DNA of 64,000 nucleotides, taken from assembly GCF_001969855.1 (NCBI RefSeq), contig NZ_MRBL01000010.1:1-64000 (forward strand). Direction: 5' to 3'. Source of the DNA: Bacillus haynesii. Lineage in GTDB: Bacteria; Bacillota; Bacilli; Bacillales; Bacillaceae. Positions 16,861 to 25,998 of the stretch are shown here, piece by piece (within the stretch, counting starts at the first letter, position 1; the number at the start of each line of letters is the position of its first letter). The notes under the pieces were generated by a model. The model was not told the origin of the DNA. It searched no databases and worked only from the letters and a program-made list of their open reading frames with translations. The translations under genes and the position numbers were made by a program.

Positions 16861-17070
16861 ACTTCTTATCCGGGCGCTACCATTCATGCCCTTCGGGACA
16901 CTCATGCTGTTTTGCTTTTAGAATCCGGGGCATCTATGAAATATGTTCAGGAGCGCCTCGGCCACAAGAGTATTCAAGTAACATCCGATATTTATTCTCA
17001 TGTCAGCAAAAAGATTGATATGGATTCGATGAATAGATATGAAGAGTATATCTCCACGATAATGGAGTAA
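16861..17070 (+). pseudogene. Tyrosine recombinase (integrase) C-terminal remnant
   Basis: Frame ending at TAA 17068-17070 reads TIHALRDTHAVLLLESGASM then KYVQERLGHKSIQVTSDIYS. These contain the catalytic pattern H-x-x-R (HALRDTHA), the LGH histidine and the tyrosine in DIYSHV, the C-terminal active site of phage-type integrases. The catalytic N-terminal parts are missing, so it is inactive. It marks a former integrated element beside glnA. Confidence 0.75.
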
Positions 17071-17145
17071 TTTTTTTATTGATTTTTTTATGGGTGTGTT
17101 GTGTGGGTGTTACGGGTTCCATTCTTAAACTTTCAAAAATACCTA

Positions 17146-17183
17146 CAAAAAACAAAACCCCCTGACACCACTGGTGCCAAGGG
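17146..17183 (-). terminator. glnRA operon terminator
   Basis: Minus-strand stem CCCTTGGCACCA / TGGTGTCAGGGG (one wobble, one mismatch) followed by GTTTTGTTTTTT, 10 bp after the glnA stop codon. Confidence 0.88.
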
Positions 17184-17192
17184 ATTCCTAGA

Positions 17193-18527
17193 TTAATACT
17201 GAGACATATACTGCTCGCGCTCCCAAGGGTGGACTTGTGTGCGGAACATATCCCATTCGATTTCTTTTGCTTCGACGAAGTGTTCGAATAGATGGTCGCC
17301 GAGGGCTTTGACCATGACTTCGTTTGATTTGAATTCTTCGAGAGCGTCTGCCAGTGTCGCAGGAAGGTCGACGATTCCGTTGTCGAGGCGCTCTTCTTTT
17401 GTCATCACATAGATGTTGCGGTCGATCGGAGCCGGTGCTTCGAGCTTGTTTTTAATGCCGTCAAGTCCTGCTGCAAGAAGTACGCTCAAGGCAAGGTACG
17501 GGTTCGCAGAAGGGTCTACGCTTCTGACTTCTACGCGCGTGCTGATGCCGCGGGAAGCCGGGATACGGATTAACGGGCTTCTGTTTTGCGCGCTCCATGC
17601 CACATAACAAGGTGCTTCATAGCCTGGAACAAGACGCTTGTAAGAGTTGACAGTCGGGTTTGTCACGGCTGTAAAGCTTGTTGCGTGCTTGACGACGCCG
17701 GCGATGAATTGCTTTGCCGTTTCACTCAGCTGAAGGTCAGCGTCTTTATCAAAGAAGGCGTTGGCGCCGTTTCGGAAGAGTGATAGATTGCAGTGCATGC
17801 CTGATCCGTTTACGCCGAACAACGGTTTTGGCATGAATGTTGCGTGCAGGCCGTGTTTGCGCGCGATTGTTTTCACAACGAGCTTGAACGTTTGGATATC
17901 ATCGCAAGCGCGGATGGCTCCGGCGTATTTGAAGTCGATTTCGTGCTGTCCAGGTGCAACTTCATGGTGAGACGCTTCGATTTCAAAGCCCATTTCTTCG
18001 AGCTCAAGTACGATGTCGCGGCGGCAGTTTTCACCAAGGTCAGTCGGCGCAAGATCAAAGTATCCGCCTTTGTCGTTCAATTCAAGCGTAGGCTCGCCTT
18101 TTTCGTCAAGCTTGAACAGGAAGAATTCCGGCTCTGGTCCAAGATTGAAATCTGAGAAGCCCATGTCTTCCATTTCTTTCAAAATGCGCTTCAAGTTGTT
18201 GCGCGGATCGCCTTGAAACGGCGTGCCGTCCGGATTATAAATATCGCAGATGAAGCGGGCTACTTTACCTTTTTCGGCGGTCCATGGGAAAATCACAAAT
18301 GTATCTAAGTCAGGGTACAAGTACATATCGGATTCTTCAATGCGGACGAATCCTTCGATTGAAGAGCCGTCGAACATGACTTTATTATCAAGTGCTTTCT
18401 CCAGCTGGCTCACAGGAATTTCAACGTTTTTAATCGTTCCAAGAATGTCTGTAAACTGAAGGCGGATATATTTTACATTCTCCTCATTTACTAGTTTAAC
18501 AATGTCGTCTCTTGTATACTTTGCCAT
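17193..18527 (-). CDS. glnA: Glutamine synthetase type I
   Basis: A 444-aa GS I-alpha enzyme making glutamine from glutamate, ammonia and ATP. Family signatures are present: [20 protein letters not shown] (with R62, the residue tied to feedback inhibition in B. subtilis GS), the ATP loop [18 protein letters not shown], and the C-terminal [20 protein letters not shown]. There is no adenylylation-type insert, as in other Bacillus GS. Feedback-inhibited GS also controls GlnR and TnrA. Second gene of glnRA, 57 bp after glnR. Confidence 0.98.
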   Translation of the reverse strand: MAKYTRDDIVKLVNEENVKYIRLQFTDILGTIKNVEIPVSQLEKALDNKVMFDGSSIEGFVRIEESDMYLYPDLDTFVIFPWTAEKGKVARFICDIYNPDGTPFQGDPRNNLKRILKEMEDMGFSDFNLGPEPEFFLFKLDEKGEPTLELNDKGGYFDLAPTDLGENCRRDIVLELEEMGFEIEASHHEVAPGQHEIDFKYAGAIRACDDIQTFKLVVKTIARKHGLHATFMPKPLFGVNGSGMHCNLSLFRNGANAFFDKDADLQLSETAKQFIAGVVKHATSFTAVTNPTVNSYKRLVPGYEAPCYVAWSAQNRSPLIRIPASRGISTRVEVRSVDPSANPYLALSVLLAAGLDGIKNKLEAPAPIDRNIYVMTKEERLDNGIVDLPATLADALEEFKSNEVMVKALGDHLFEHFVEAKEIEWDMFRTQVHPWEREQYMSQY

Positions 18528-18583
18528 TCGTAAAACTCCTCCTCTAAAAGGTAAATGTATATAGCAATGCAGTTGCTAACAAA

Positions 18584-18991
18584 TTAATGAAAAAACCTGG
18601 ACATGTCTCCCTGGCGGAATGTCGTCCCTCTTTGGAAACGGCCTGCTTGGATAAGCTCGTTTTTCAGCAGTTTTCTCAGTTCTTCATCCGACAAGTTGTG
18701 CTTCTCTGCTTTTTTCGGCTTGTCTTGTTTGTCTTCTTTTTGTTCGTTTTCTGTTTTGGCGAAAATTTGTTTAATCCCCGCCATGTTTACACCTTGTTCG
18801 ATCAAATCTTTAATTTCGAGCAGCTTATCTACATCATGGAATGAAAATAAACGTCTGTTCCCTTCGCTTCTTGCAGGAAATACCAGTCCATTTTCCTCAT
18901 AATACCGAATTTGTCTTGCAGAAAGTTCGGTCAGCTGCATGACGATACCTATCGGAAATAAGGGCATTGAGCGGCGAATTTTATCACTCAT
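18584..18991 (-). CDS. glnR: GlnR, MerR-family nitrogen repressor
   Basis: A 135-aa MerR-type regulator: helix-turn-helix [34 protein letters not shown], and a C-terminal tail ([20 protein letters not shown]) like the autoinhibitory tail of GlnR. In nitrogen excess it is activated by feedback-inhibited glutamine synthetase and represses glnRA, and in related bacilli ureABC. GGAGG ribosome site. Two matching boxes lie upstream. Confidence 0.97.
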   Translation of the reverse strand: MSDKIRRSMPLFPIGIVMQLTELSARQIRYYEENGLVFPARSEGNRRLFSFHDVDKLLEIKDLIEQGVNMAGIKQIFAKTENEQKEDKQDKPKKAEKHNLSDEELRKLLKNELIQAGRFQRGTTFRQGDMSRFFH

Positions 18992-19021
18992 CTCAATTTC
19001 CTCCTTTTCTTATATAAATTT

Positions 19022-19050
19022 ATTATATGTGATGTTATATAACATGTCAA
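19022..19050 (-). promoter_or_regulatory. glnRA sigma-A promoter
   Basis: Minus strand TTGACA (19050-19045) and TATAAT (19027-19022) with exactly 17 bp between. The start point is expected near 19015, about 25 bp before glnR. Both hexamers match consensus. Confidence 0.9.
19028..19044 (-). promoter_or_regulatory. GlnR/TnrA box 1, inside the promoter spacer
   Basis: TGTTATATAACATCACA fits the consensus TGTNA-N7-TNACA and occupies precisely the 17-bp spacer between -35 and -10, so bound GlnR would block polymerase. Confidence 0.9.
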
Positions 19051-19055
19051 CATGA

Positions 19056-19072
19056 TGTAAGGATTCTTTACA
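19056..19072 (-). promoter_or_regulatory. GlnR/TnrA box 2, upstream of -35
   Basis: TGTAAAGAATCCTTACA is a second exact TGTNA-N7-TNACA match, 5 bp upstream of the -35 hexamer. Paired boxes allow cooperative binding, as described for glnRA in Bacillus. Confidence 0.88.
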
Positions 19073-19093
19073 TGAAAATATTCTTTATTTTCT

Positions 19094-20359
19094 TTACATT
19101 AATCCCTGCTTCATGAGCGCATCCACAGCACTGCATATCGCATTCTTCACATGGGAATAGGTTAATCCGCCTTGGACATATGCCGCATAAGGCGGTCTTA
19201 TAGGGCCATCCGCTGATAGTTCAATGCTCGCTCCCTGTACAAAAGTGCCGGCCGCCATAATGACATCGTCTTCATAGCCCGGCATGTAGCTCGGATACGG
19301 CGTCACATGAGCATTGACAGGAGAAGCGTACTGAATCGCCTGACAAAACGCGATCATCTGCTCCGGGTTGGAAAATTCGACAGACTGGATCAAATCGGTC
19401 CGCTTGCTGTTCCATGAAGGATTCGTCCTAAACCCGAGCTTTTCGAGAAAGCGGGCTGTGAACACGGCGCCTTTTAATGCCTGGGAGACAACATGCGGCG
19501 CAAGGAAAAAGCCCTGGTACATCTCCTGGAGGGTATACAACGACGCACCTGCTTCACTGCCGATTCCCGGTGACGTCATTCTGTAGGAGCAGGCTTTCAC
19601 CCATTTTTCCTTGCCGGTGATATAGCCGCCTGTTTTGGCGAGACCGCCTCCCGGGTTTTTAATAAGCGAACCTGCCATCAGATCCGCTCCAACATGGCAC
19701 GGCTCACGCTCTTCTACAAATTCGCCGTAGCAGTTGTCGACGAAAACGATGATGTTTTCGTTTATTTCTTTAACAAAGCGAATCATCTTCTCAATCTCAT
19801 CTATTGTAAAAGACGGACGATCGGCGTATCCTTTTGAGCGCTGGATTCCGACGACCTTTGTCTGCGGTGTGATGGAAGCTGCCACCCGCTCAAAATCAAC
19901 GGCTCCCTCTTCTGTCAGCTCGACATGGCTGTATCCGATCTGGAAGTCCTTCAAAGACCCCGAGTTTTCCTCACCCCTGACGCCGACGATCTCTTCGAGG
20001 GTATCGTACGGTTTGCCGGTGATGTAAAGAAGTTCATCCCCCGGGCGGAGAACGCCGAATAAAGCGATTGATATCGCATGGGTTCCCGAGATGATCTGCG
20101 GTCTGACAAGGGCTGCTTCACCGCCGAAGACGTCGGCATAAACTTTTTCCAGCGTATCACGGCCGATGTCATCGTAGCCGTAGCCTGTCGATGGTGTGAA
20201 ATGCGTGTCCGATACTTTGTGTTTTCTGTAGCTTTCGAGCACCCTCCACTCATTTCGTTCACTGATCTCATCAATTGTTTTGTGGATCTGTGCGATGTCG
20301 GTTTCAGCCTCCACCGCCGTTTTCTTTAGTAGATCTCCGTGTTTTAATGTCTCAAACAT
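19094..20359 (-). CDS. ynbB: YnbB, PLP-dependent cystathionine-gamma-lyase-like protein
   Basis: A 421-aa fold-type I PLP enzyme of the aluminium-resistance/methionine gamma-lyase-like family. Visible parts: FTPSTGYGYDDIGRDTLEKV, RPQIISGTHAISIALFGVLR, VFVDNCYGEFVEEREP with the PLP aspartate, and the Schiff-base lysine in AGSLIKNPGGGLAKTGGYI. Biological substrate unknown. Same position as in B. subtilis, between hflX and glnR. Confidence 0.93.
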   Translation of the reverse strand: MFETLKHGDLLKKTAVEAETDIAQIHKTIDEISERNEWRVLESYRKHKVSDTHFTPSTGYGYDDIGRDTLEKVYADVFGGEAALVRPQIISGTHAISIALFGVLRPGDELLYITGKPYDTLEEIVGVRGEENSGSLKDFQIGYSHVELTEEGAVDFERVAASITPQTKVVGIQRSKGYADRPSFTIDEIEKMIRFVKEINENIIVFVDNCYGEFVEEREPCHVGADLMAGSLIKNPGGGLAKTGGYITGKEKWVKACSYRMTSPGIGSEAGASLYTLQEMYQGFFLAPHVVSQALKGAVFTARFLEKLGFRTNPSWNSKRTDLIQSVEFSNPEQMIAFCQAIQYASPVNAHVTPYPSYMPGYEDDVIMAAGTFVQGASIELSADGPIRPPYAAYVQGGLTYSHVKNAICSAVDALMKQGLM

Positions 20360-20377
20360 GTTTTGCAGTGTCCTTTC

Positions 20378-21640
20378 CTACATATACTTCTTCAGCTCTC
20401 CCAAAATGTTTTGGTCAGGGAGAATATATCCTTCCACTTCATATGCTTCGCGATCTTCGTCAAAAACGGTGCTGTTCGTCATTGTCTCAGACTTGATTCT
20501 CGACAACAGCCTTCCTTCTGAAGCGGGAATTCTCACGTCATACGGAACGAGCAGCTCCTTTTTCAGATAGTCTTCAACCGCCTGCTTAAACAGCGGCAAG
20601 TCTCCGTCTATTTTGGCGCTCGTCATGATATGCCCTCTCCCTGAAGAAGGGATGAAATCAGGCCGCTTCCGGTCTCTTTTGTTATAGACGGTTAAAACAG
20701 GAATATCGTCTGCTTCAAGTTCCTCAAGAAGGCGCTTGACTGTCGCCTCGTGGCCCTCGTAGTCTTCGTGAGAAGAATCGATCATATGAAGAATCAGATC
20801 GGCTTCTTTTACCTCTTCGAGCGTCGACCTGAAAGCCGCGATCAAAGTCGTTGGCAAATCCTGAATAAACCCGACCGTATCTGAGAGCAGCACGCTGTAT
20901 CCGCTCGGGAGCGTCATTTTGCGGGTCATCGGGTCAAGTGTGGCGAACAAAAGGTTTTCTTCATAGCTGTCGGCGTCTGTAAGCCTGTTAAACCATGTCG
21001 ATTTCCCTGCATTGGTGTAGCCGACAAGCGCGATTTGCAGTACGCCGTTTTTCTTTCTTCTTTCTCTGTATCTGCTTCTGTGGCGAATGACGGTAGACAG
21101 CTGAACATTGATTTCATGAATCCGGTTTCTGATATGGCGCCGGTCGGTTTCAAGCTTTGTCTCCCCTGGACCTCTTGTTCCGATTCCGCCGCCTTGCCTT
21201 GACAGGTTGATTCCCTGGCCGCTTAACCGCGGGAGGGCGTATTGCAGCTGTGCCAGCTCAATTTGCAGCTTTCCTTCCCTTGTCCTCGCGCGTTTGGCGA
21301 AAATATCAAGGATCAACTGCGTCCGGTCGATGATTTTCACGTCAAGCGTTGTGACAAGCGCTTTCAGCTGACTTGGCGACAATTCATCATTAAAAATTAA
21401 AACATCGGGCGACAGCTCTTCACAGAGCACCGCCAATTCATCTACTTTTCCTTTTCCGATATATGTAGCAGCATCCACACGGTTCCGCTTCTGCGTGACC
21501 GTGGAAACAACCGTTCCGTCGGCCGTTTTCGTCAGCGCGGCGAGCTCTTCCATCGAGTATGAAAAACGCTCATCAGACACGTGCGGAAGCTGGCATCCGA
21601 CTAATATGGCTTTCTCTTTCATGACTTCCTGTTCGTTCAA
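20378..21640 (-). CDS. hflX: HflX GTPase (YnbA)
   Basis: A 420-aa ribosome-splitting GTPase. N-terminal HflX domain with glycine-rich linker ([20 protein letters not shown]), then the G domain: G1 GYTNAGKST at residues 207-215, G3 [11 protein letters not shown]4 as YNKRD. It binds 50S/70S ribosomes and rescues stalled or heat-damaged ones. Overlapping neighbourhood (18 bp before ynbB) suggests co-transcription. Confidence 0.95.
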   Translation of the reverse strand: MNEQEVMKEKAILVGCQLPHVSDERFSYSMEELAALTKTADGTVVSTVTQKRNRVDAATYIGKGKVDELAVLCEELSPDVLIFNDELSPSQLKALVTTLDVKIIDRTQLILDIFAKRARTREGKLQIELAQLQYALPRLSGQGINLSRQGGGIGTRGPGETKLETDRRHIRNRIHEINVQLSTVIRHRSRYRERRKKNGVLQIALVGYTNAGKSTWFNRLTDADSYEENLLFATLDPMTRKMTLPSGYSVLLSDTVGFIQDLPTTLIAAFRSTLEEVKEADLILHMIDSSHEDYEGHEATVKRLLEELEADDIPVLTVYNKRDRKRPDFIPSSGRGHIMTSAKIDGDLPLFKQAVEDYLKKELLVPYDVRIPASEGRLLSRIKSETMTNSTVFDEDREAYEVEGYILPDQNILGELKKYM

Positions 21641-21725
21641 GTGATCATGTTCCTTTCTTAACGTTAGTCAATAAGCAGTACTATCATAACAAACGAAGGG
21701 AGCGGTTGCCAGAAATCCTCGAAAA

Positions 21726-21754
21726 TAAAAAAAGAACGCACCATTATACGTGCG
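21726..21754 (-). terminator. Terminator at the end of spoVK
   Basis: Minus-strand stem CGCAC / GTGCG with an 8-nt loop followed by TTCTTTTTTT; it overlaps the last codons of spoVK and would separate it from hflX. Confidence 0.7.
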
Positions 21755-22715
21755 GCGCGTCTTCCTTCAAGTCGAGATCCTGGCTTTTGATGGTTATCAA
21801 GTCATTCTTTAAGTAGCAATCCCCCATCAGCAGTCTCATCGCCTGCGACCGGATGGATTTTTCGATCAGGTTGCGGACGAAACGGCCATTGCTGAACTTC
21901 GCGGGGCTGACCGTACTTTTGACGGCCATCAGATGGTCTTTCAGCTTCCATTCAGCCTCAGGGCTGAACTGATATTCCCTTTCCGCCATCATCCGTTTTG
22001 CAATGTCCATCAGCTGGCTGACTGAGTAATCGGGAAAATCGATGCTGATCGGAAACCTTGACTGAAGGCCCGGGTTTAATGAAAGAAAATGATCCATTTC
22101 CCGCGAATATCCGGCGAGGATTAAAATAAATTCGTTGCGCTTATCCTCCATATGTTTGACTAATGTATCGATTGCCTCCTTGCCGAAGTCTTTCTCTCCG
22201 CCTCTGGCAAGGGAATAGGCTTCATCGATGAACAGGATTCCGCCCATCGCTTTTTTGATTAAATCCCTCGTTTTTTGCGCCGTATGGCCGATGTACTCAC
22301 CGACGAGATCGGCGCGCTCCGCCTCGATCAGATGGCCTTTTGAGAGAACATTCATTTCGTAAAAAAGCCTGCCGATCAGCCTGGCGACGGTCGTTTTTCC
22401 GGTTCCCGGATTTCCTTTGAACATCATGTGAAGCGCCTGTTTTCCGGCCTTAAGGCCTTGTTCTTCGCGCTTTTTATTAACGAAAATCCAGGCGTAGATT
22501 TCCTTGATATTGCGCTTCATTTCCTCCATTCCGACCAGCGTGTTCATTTCCCTTTCAATTTCTTTCAGAATGCTGTGTTTGGCTTCATTTTTTTGCAGTG
22601 CGGCCTGATATTCGGCTTCAGCCTCTGAATTGGCCAAAACCTGCTTTTGACCGTTCAATATGATATTGATTTGTCCGTTGTTTTTATAAGTAACAGCCCT
22701 TTCCAACACACTCAC
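21744..22715 (-). CDS. spoVK: SpoVK, AAA ATPase of spore maturation
   Basis: A 323-aa AAA+ protein of the CbxX/CfqX type. Walker A GNPGTGKT(T) at residues 101-109, Walker B GGILFIDEAY around D164-E165, sensor/arginine region NPGLQSRFPI. In B. subtilis it is expressed in the mother cell and is required for spore maturation. The length equals the B. subtilis protein (322 aa). Confidence 0.95.
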   Translation of the reverse strand: MSVLERAVTYKNNGQINIILNGQKQVLANSEAEAEYQAALQKNEAKHSILKEIEREMNTLVGMEEMKRNIKEIYAWIFVNKKREEQGLKAGKQALHMMFKGNPGTGKTTVARLIGRLFYEMNVLSKGHLIEAERADLVGEYIGHTAQKTRDLIKKAMGGILFIDEAYSLARGGEKDFGKEAIDTLVKHMEDKRNEFILILAGYSREMDHFLSLNPGLQSRFPISIDFPDYSVSQLMDIAKRMMAEREYQFSPEAEWKLKDHLMAVKSTVSPAKFSNGRFVRNLIEKSIRSQAMRLLMGDCYLKNDLITIKSQDLDLKEDAPHV

Positions 22716-22809
22716 CTCACCATTCTCTCTTTATATCCTATTCATGGCGCACTTAAGCCGTGACAGACGCCCACACGACTGCGCATTCCGATGTTTTTTG
22801 AGATGGACG

Positions 22810-22928
22810 GGGCAGGTCTTGTTGAAACCTGCGCTTTCCCGAGAAATACTTTATTTCTTATTGTATTCAGGTAAGCTGTGCGGACAAACCAATTTTTTAT
22901 TTCTGTTTGCCTTTTCGGTAAATGCTTA
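22810..22928 (-). repeat. Direct repeat copy A: severed 3' end of a DUF2243 gene plus terminator
   Basis: Contains a 39-bp block (22810-22848) identical to 38788-38826, and a second ~46-bp block (about 22876-22923) about 90% identical to the sequence that ends the DUF2243 gene at 38848. On the minus strand it still encodes the last residues IYRKGKQK and a stop, but no upstream gene is attached. A 28-bp stretch separates the two blocks here and is absent from copy B. The rest of 22716-23016 shows no gene. Confidence 0.8.
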
Positions 22929-23016
22929 ACGGTTTGACATCATTATGTACTGAACCAGGGTGTAGGAATACACAAACAGTGATAAACCCCGGCTAGGCTC
23001 TTTCGCTTTATTATAG

Positions 23017-23715
23017 TTATCTTTCATAATAATAAGCTTTGACCCAATAATAGGTTCTACCCTTATTTTCACACCATTCAACAAATCCCTTTGATCGTTC
23101 TTTTTTAAACGTCATCCAGTCATTCATTAGATCTTGATAATAGATAAGTGCTTCGTTATTGTTTTTTCTTGTTTGTTCACATTCTACTTTGTTGTTTAAC
23201 TGCAGAGACTTAGCAAGAAGTGCTGTATCTTCTTTAATATCGCCAAGATACAAATCTTCGGATATATGATGAAATGAAAACCAAAGGGCGTTCAAGTTAA
23301 TATCGATTAGCGTTAATAAGGATAGTTGTTCATTCCTGCCACCAAGTCTAAGTGCATTGTTTAAGTAATCGACACAGTTTTCAGTATTTAAAAACACCCC
23401 ATACCACCTATATGGTCTAGGATCTTCGGGATTATTCTTCATCCATCCCACAAGTGAAGGCTTTAAAAGTTCCTCTTCCAAAGGATACACGAGGATATGA
23501 TGAATATTATCTGATTCTTCAAATAAGGCAAATAGCCAACTGGCAAAATTCTGTTGTGTATTATTATTCCACGTCCTTGCTTCATCAATAAAGGAAGATA
23601 ATGCTTTAAAAGATTCCTTTCGTAACCCTTTTTCTTTGAGGAAACAAAACTTTTTAAATAATGGATATTCATCCAATCTGTCATTTTTCAAGATATTAGT
23701 TAAGACATTTACCAT
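23017..23715 (-). CDS. Hypothetical 232-aa cytosolic protein
   Basis: Family not recognised. Mostly helical, tryptophan-rich (WNNNTQQNFASWLFALFEES, then RPYRWYGVFLNTENCVDYLN, and LMNDWMTFKKERSKGFVEWC), with no signal peptide or membrane span. The look resembles immunity or accessory proteins found near polymorphic toxins, but no toxin is adjacent. It is AT-richer than the spoVK side, in line with acquired DNA. Confidence 0.7.
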   Translation of the reverse strand: MVNVLTNILKNDRLDEYPLFKKFCFLKEKGLRKESFKALSSFIDEARTWNNNTQQNFASWLFALFEESDNIHHILVYPLEEELLKPSLVGWMKNNPEDPRPYRWYGVFLNTENCVDYLNNALRLGGRNEQLSLLTLIDINLNALWFSFHHISEDLYLGDIKEDTALLAKSLQLNNKVECEQTRKNNNEALIYYQDLMNDWMTFKKERSKGFVEWCENKGRTYYWVKAYYYER

Positions 23716-23758
23716 TGTTCACATCTCTCTTTATTCAGGATAAATTCGTAATTTTATT

Positions 23759-24196
23759 CTAATATCTATGATCGGCACGCTTTTCTTTAATGGATGATTT
23801 TTTTATCCACCATTGAGTGCCCTCATAAGACCCGCTTAAAACTTCTATTAATGCCAAATCACGATCATCCATGGTTTTTATGATTTTTATTCTTTTATAC
23901 CTTGGTATATCAATTGTATTTACTCCATCACTCCTTAATTCAGATATACTGCCGTAGTTCTTCTCTAACGTCTCGATAGACTTAGCACCATGAATATTCC
24001 TGAGAATCTCGATTTCATCTCCAGCTTTGTATCCCCCAGATCCAGGTAAGAAAAGGACGGCTACAACTGCTAGAGCTAGAAGGACGCCAGCAATTCCATA
24101 AAACGCTTTTTTTATGAGTTCTATTAATTTATCCACGAATTTGATTATTGGATTGTTTATATAGTGGTGTTGTCTTCTTTTTACTCGTGATTGCAT
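23759..24196 (-). CDS. Single-span membrane protein, probably missing part of its N-terminus
   Basis: A 145-aa frame with a basic N-terminus, one transmembrane segment (GIAGVLLALAVVAVLFLPGS, about residues 34-53) and a short beta-rich extracytoplasmic domain (KAGDEIEILRNIHGAKSIET). Upstream sequence in the same frame is also protein-like (see 24197-24385), so this may be the C-terminal part of a longer protein. Confidence 0.6.
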   Translation of the reverse strand: MQSRVKRRQHHYINNPIIKFVDKLIELIKKAFYGIAGVLLALAVVAVLFLPGSGGYKAGDEIEILRNIHGAKSIETLEKNYGSISELRSDGVNTIDIPRYKRIKIIKTMDDRDLALIEVLSGSYEGTQWWIKKSSIKEKRADHRY

Positions 24197-24385
24197 TCTT
24201 ACGCATCTCTTTCTTGTTTTTATTTTTTTTATCGCATCCTGGTGATCATTAGGGTACTCAATATAGCTTCCGTCATCCCACTGAACAGCAATGTCTTTTC
24301 CCCAATCATCTTCAGTTCCCCTTCAGTCTCGTTTTCATCACCGGACCATGTAACCCGATTCCCTTTTAAAAAAACCTCCAAGTCT
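24197..24385 (-). pseudogene. Frameshifted N-terminal domain of the 23759 gene
   Basis: In the same frame as the downstream gene, codons read DWGKDIAVQWDDGSYIEYPN and DHQDAIKKIKTRKR; one frame over, just upstream, they read VFLKGNRVTWSGDENETEGE. Joined by one shift near 24300 these make a small beta-barrel-like domain. No good start codon is found. 24386-24598 carries only a CGGATA/TATCCG hairpin at 24392-24410 and no gene. Confidence 0.5.
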
Positions 24386-24598
24386 TATTTCGGATAACAA
24401 CTATCCGTTTTAAACCTGAAGGTGTTTTTTATTTGTCTCATCTTATGGGGCAGTTCCCTCGTTGTTTGTTTAACAATAATGGCACGTTTCGTTTATCTGC
24501 ACCATTTGCTTTTTTGAATGCGGGAGTGAATATCCGCGCGTTCTCCCTGTGTTATATTCGGGCTCCTTATCTTATGTACGTGACATTCTTTTGTCTGT

Positions 24599-25204
24599 CT
24601 AGATTAGTATAGACGCTCCCTTTATTCCTTCTACACTGACATAACACAGAAAGGGAAAATTTAATTTCTTATCTTTTATTAGATTTAAAACCTTTTGACA
24701 CCATGTTTTTTCCTCTTTGGCCAGTCTGAATTTGCGATCAATCAAGATATAACGGCCAAAGTTTTTTGACATGCTATCTGAGTCCTTGTTTTTTTCAAGC
24801 TCCGCCATTTTTTTCAATTGGGTATCAATTGTTTTTTCTAAATTTCTGATTCGATCCTGAATCAATTTTAGAGAATCTCCCTCTTCCAACAACCAAATCG
24901 AATATACTTTAATAAGAAACTCGTCTCTATGTATTGGATCTGAAGGAGATACGGCGATCCAATTTTCTAATGCTTCCTTCCCCTTTTCTGTAATTGAATA
25001 TATTTTTTTATTAGGTTTCCCTATTTGTTCTACATGCTCGTATTCAAGAAGTTCCTCTTGTTCCATTTTATTCAATAAAGGATATATTTGACTATGTTTT
25101 GCTGGCCACACTACCTCGAGGTACTGGACTAACTCATATCCTGAACAAGGTTTTCTGCCGAGAACACTCAAAATGGCATATCCTAAAGTATTTATATCAT
25201 TCAC
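24599..25204 (-). CDS. PadR-family transcriptional regulator
   Basis: A 201-aa regulator: the PadR winged helix opens LGYAILSVLGRKPCSGYELV and continues with the wing YEHVEQIGKPNKKIYSITEK, then a helical Vir-like C-terminal dimerisation region (AELEKNKDSDSMSKNFGRYI). Placed just downstream of ureH on the same strand, so it may control, or be co-expressed with, the urease genes. The effector is unknown. Confidence 0.9.
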   Translation of the reverse strand: MNDINTLGYAILSVLGRKPCSGYELVQYLEVVWPAKHSQIYPLLNKMEQEELLEYEHVEQIGKPNKKIYSITEKGKEALENWIAVSPSDPIHRDEFLIKVYSIWLLEEGDSLKLIQDRIRNLEKTIDTQLKKMAELEKNKDSDSMSKNFGRYILIDRKFRLAKEEKTWCQKVLNLIKDKKLNFPFLCYVSVEGIKGASILI

Positions 25205-25239
25205 CTCAATCTTTAAATGGCGGTTACTTTATACTATTT

Positions 25240-25932
25240 TTAAACCCAAAGGTTAAATAAGCCCTCATTAATACCCAAGTTATACATGTAGTATACACCA
25301 AAAGCAGCACTTATTACACCTGTCGCCATCCCTAGTGTTCCACTGATTGCCCCACGCTTCTTACTCAGCACAAAGGGAATACCAATGATTGTTGTAAAGA
25401 AAAGCATACCAATAACTGTTCCTGCACCGAATATAAGAATATATATTGCTGCTTCCTCCACACTCTTTACAGTACTTATCGTTAATAAGACCATGGCTCC
25501 ACTTCCTGCAAGACCATGAACTAAACCGATGAATGTTGATCTTAAGTACGTTACCTTTTTATGGCGGTGCTTATGGTCACTACTGCTTTGTTTATGTTTG
25601 TCCCCATTATGTTGATGCGTATGTACATGGTTGTTTTTGAAAGAAAGAATCGTTTTAACCCCTAAATAAACGAGCATAATTCCTACTAAAAATTCTAAGG
25701 ACATCGACCACTTTTCTGATATTTGACCCTTCATTACAATAACAATGATTCCAACTATAAATAAAGTTGCCGTATGACCTATCCCCCAAAATACGCCCGC
25801 TAAAGAAGCTTGCCATAACTTTTTACTTTGACTTGCAATTGTCGATACCGCAATAACATGGTCAGGTTCAATTGCATGCTTGATTCCAAAAATTAAAGCC
25901 AACAATAAAACTGAGAATAATGTACCTTCCAC
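25240..25932 (-). CDS. ureH: UreH-type nickel transport membrane protein
   Basis: About 230 aa, six transmembrane helices, of the NiCoT/UreH group. Helix 2 carries the nickel signature GIKHAIEPDHVIAVST; a cytosolic loop is rich in histidine (HVHTHQHNGDKH followed by HKHRHKK), probably binding Ni2+. It feeds nickel to urease, whose gene cluster it follows. The GTG at 25932 is preferred over a TTG upstream because GGAG lies 9 nt before it and the upstream frame runs through a terminator. Confidence 0.9.
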   Translation of the reverse strand: MEGTLFSVLLLALIFGIKHAIEPDHVIAVSTIASQSKKLWQASLAGVFWGIGHTATLFIVGIIVIVMKGQISEKWSMSLEFLVGIMLVYLGVKTILSFKNNHVHTHQHNGDKHKQSSSDHKHRHKKVTYLRSTFIGLVHGLAGSGAMVLLTISTVKSVEEAAIYILIFGAGTVIGMLFFTTIIGIPFVLSKKRGAISGTLGMATGVISAAFGVYYMYNLGINEGLFNLWV

Positions 25933-25957
25933 AAAATACATCTCCTTCTTGAATCTG

Positions 25958-25993
25958 AAAAAAACCAACAATTGAACAGTTGCTGGTTTTTTT
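25958..25993. terminator. Terminator/attenuator between ureD and ureH
   Basis: AAAAACCAACAA ... TTGCTGGTTTTTTT: near-perfect stem with A and T tracts on both sides. It could reduce read-through from ureD into ureH. Confidence 0.75.
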
Positions 25994-25998
25994 AACCG

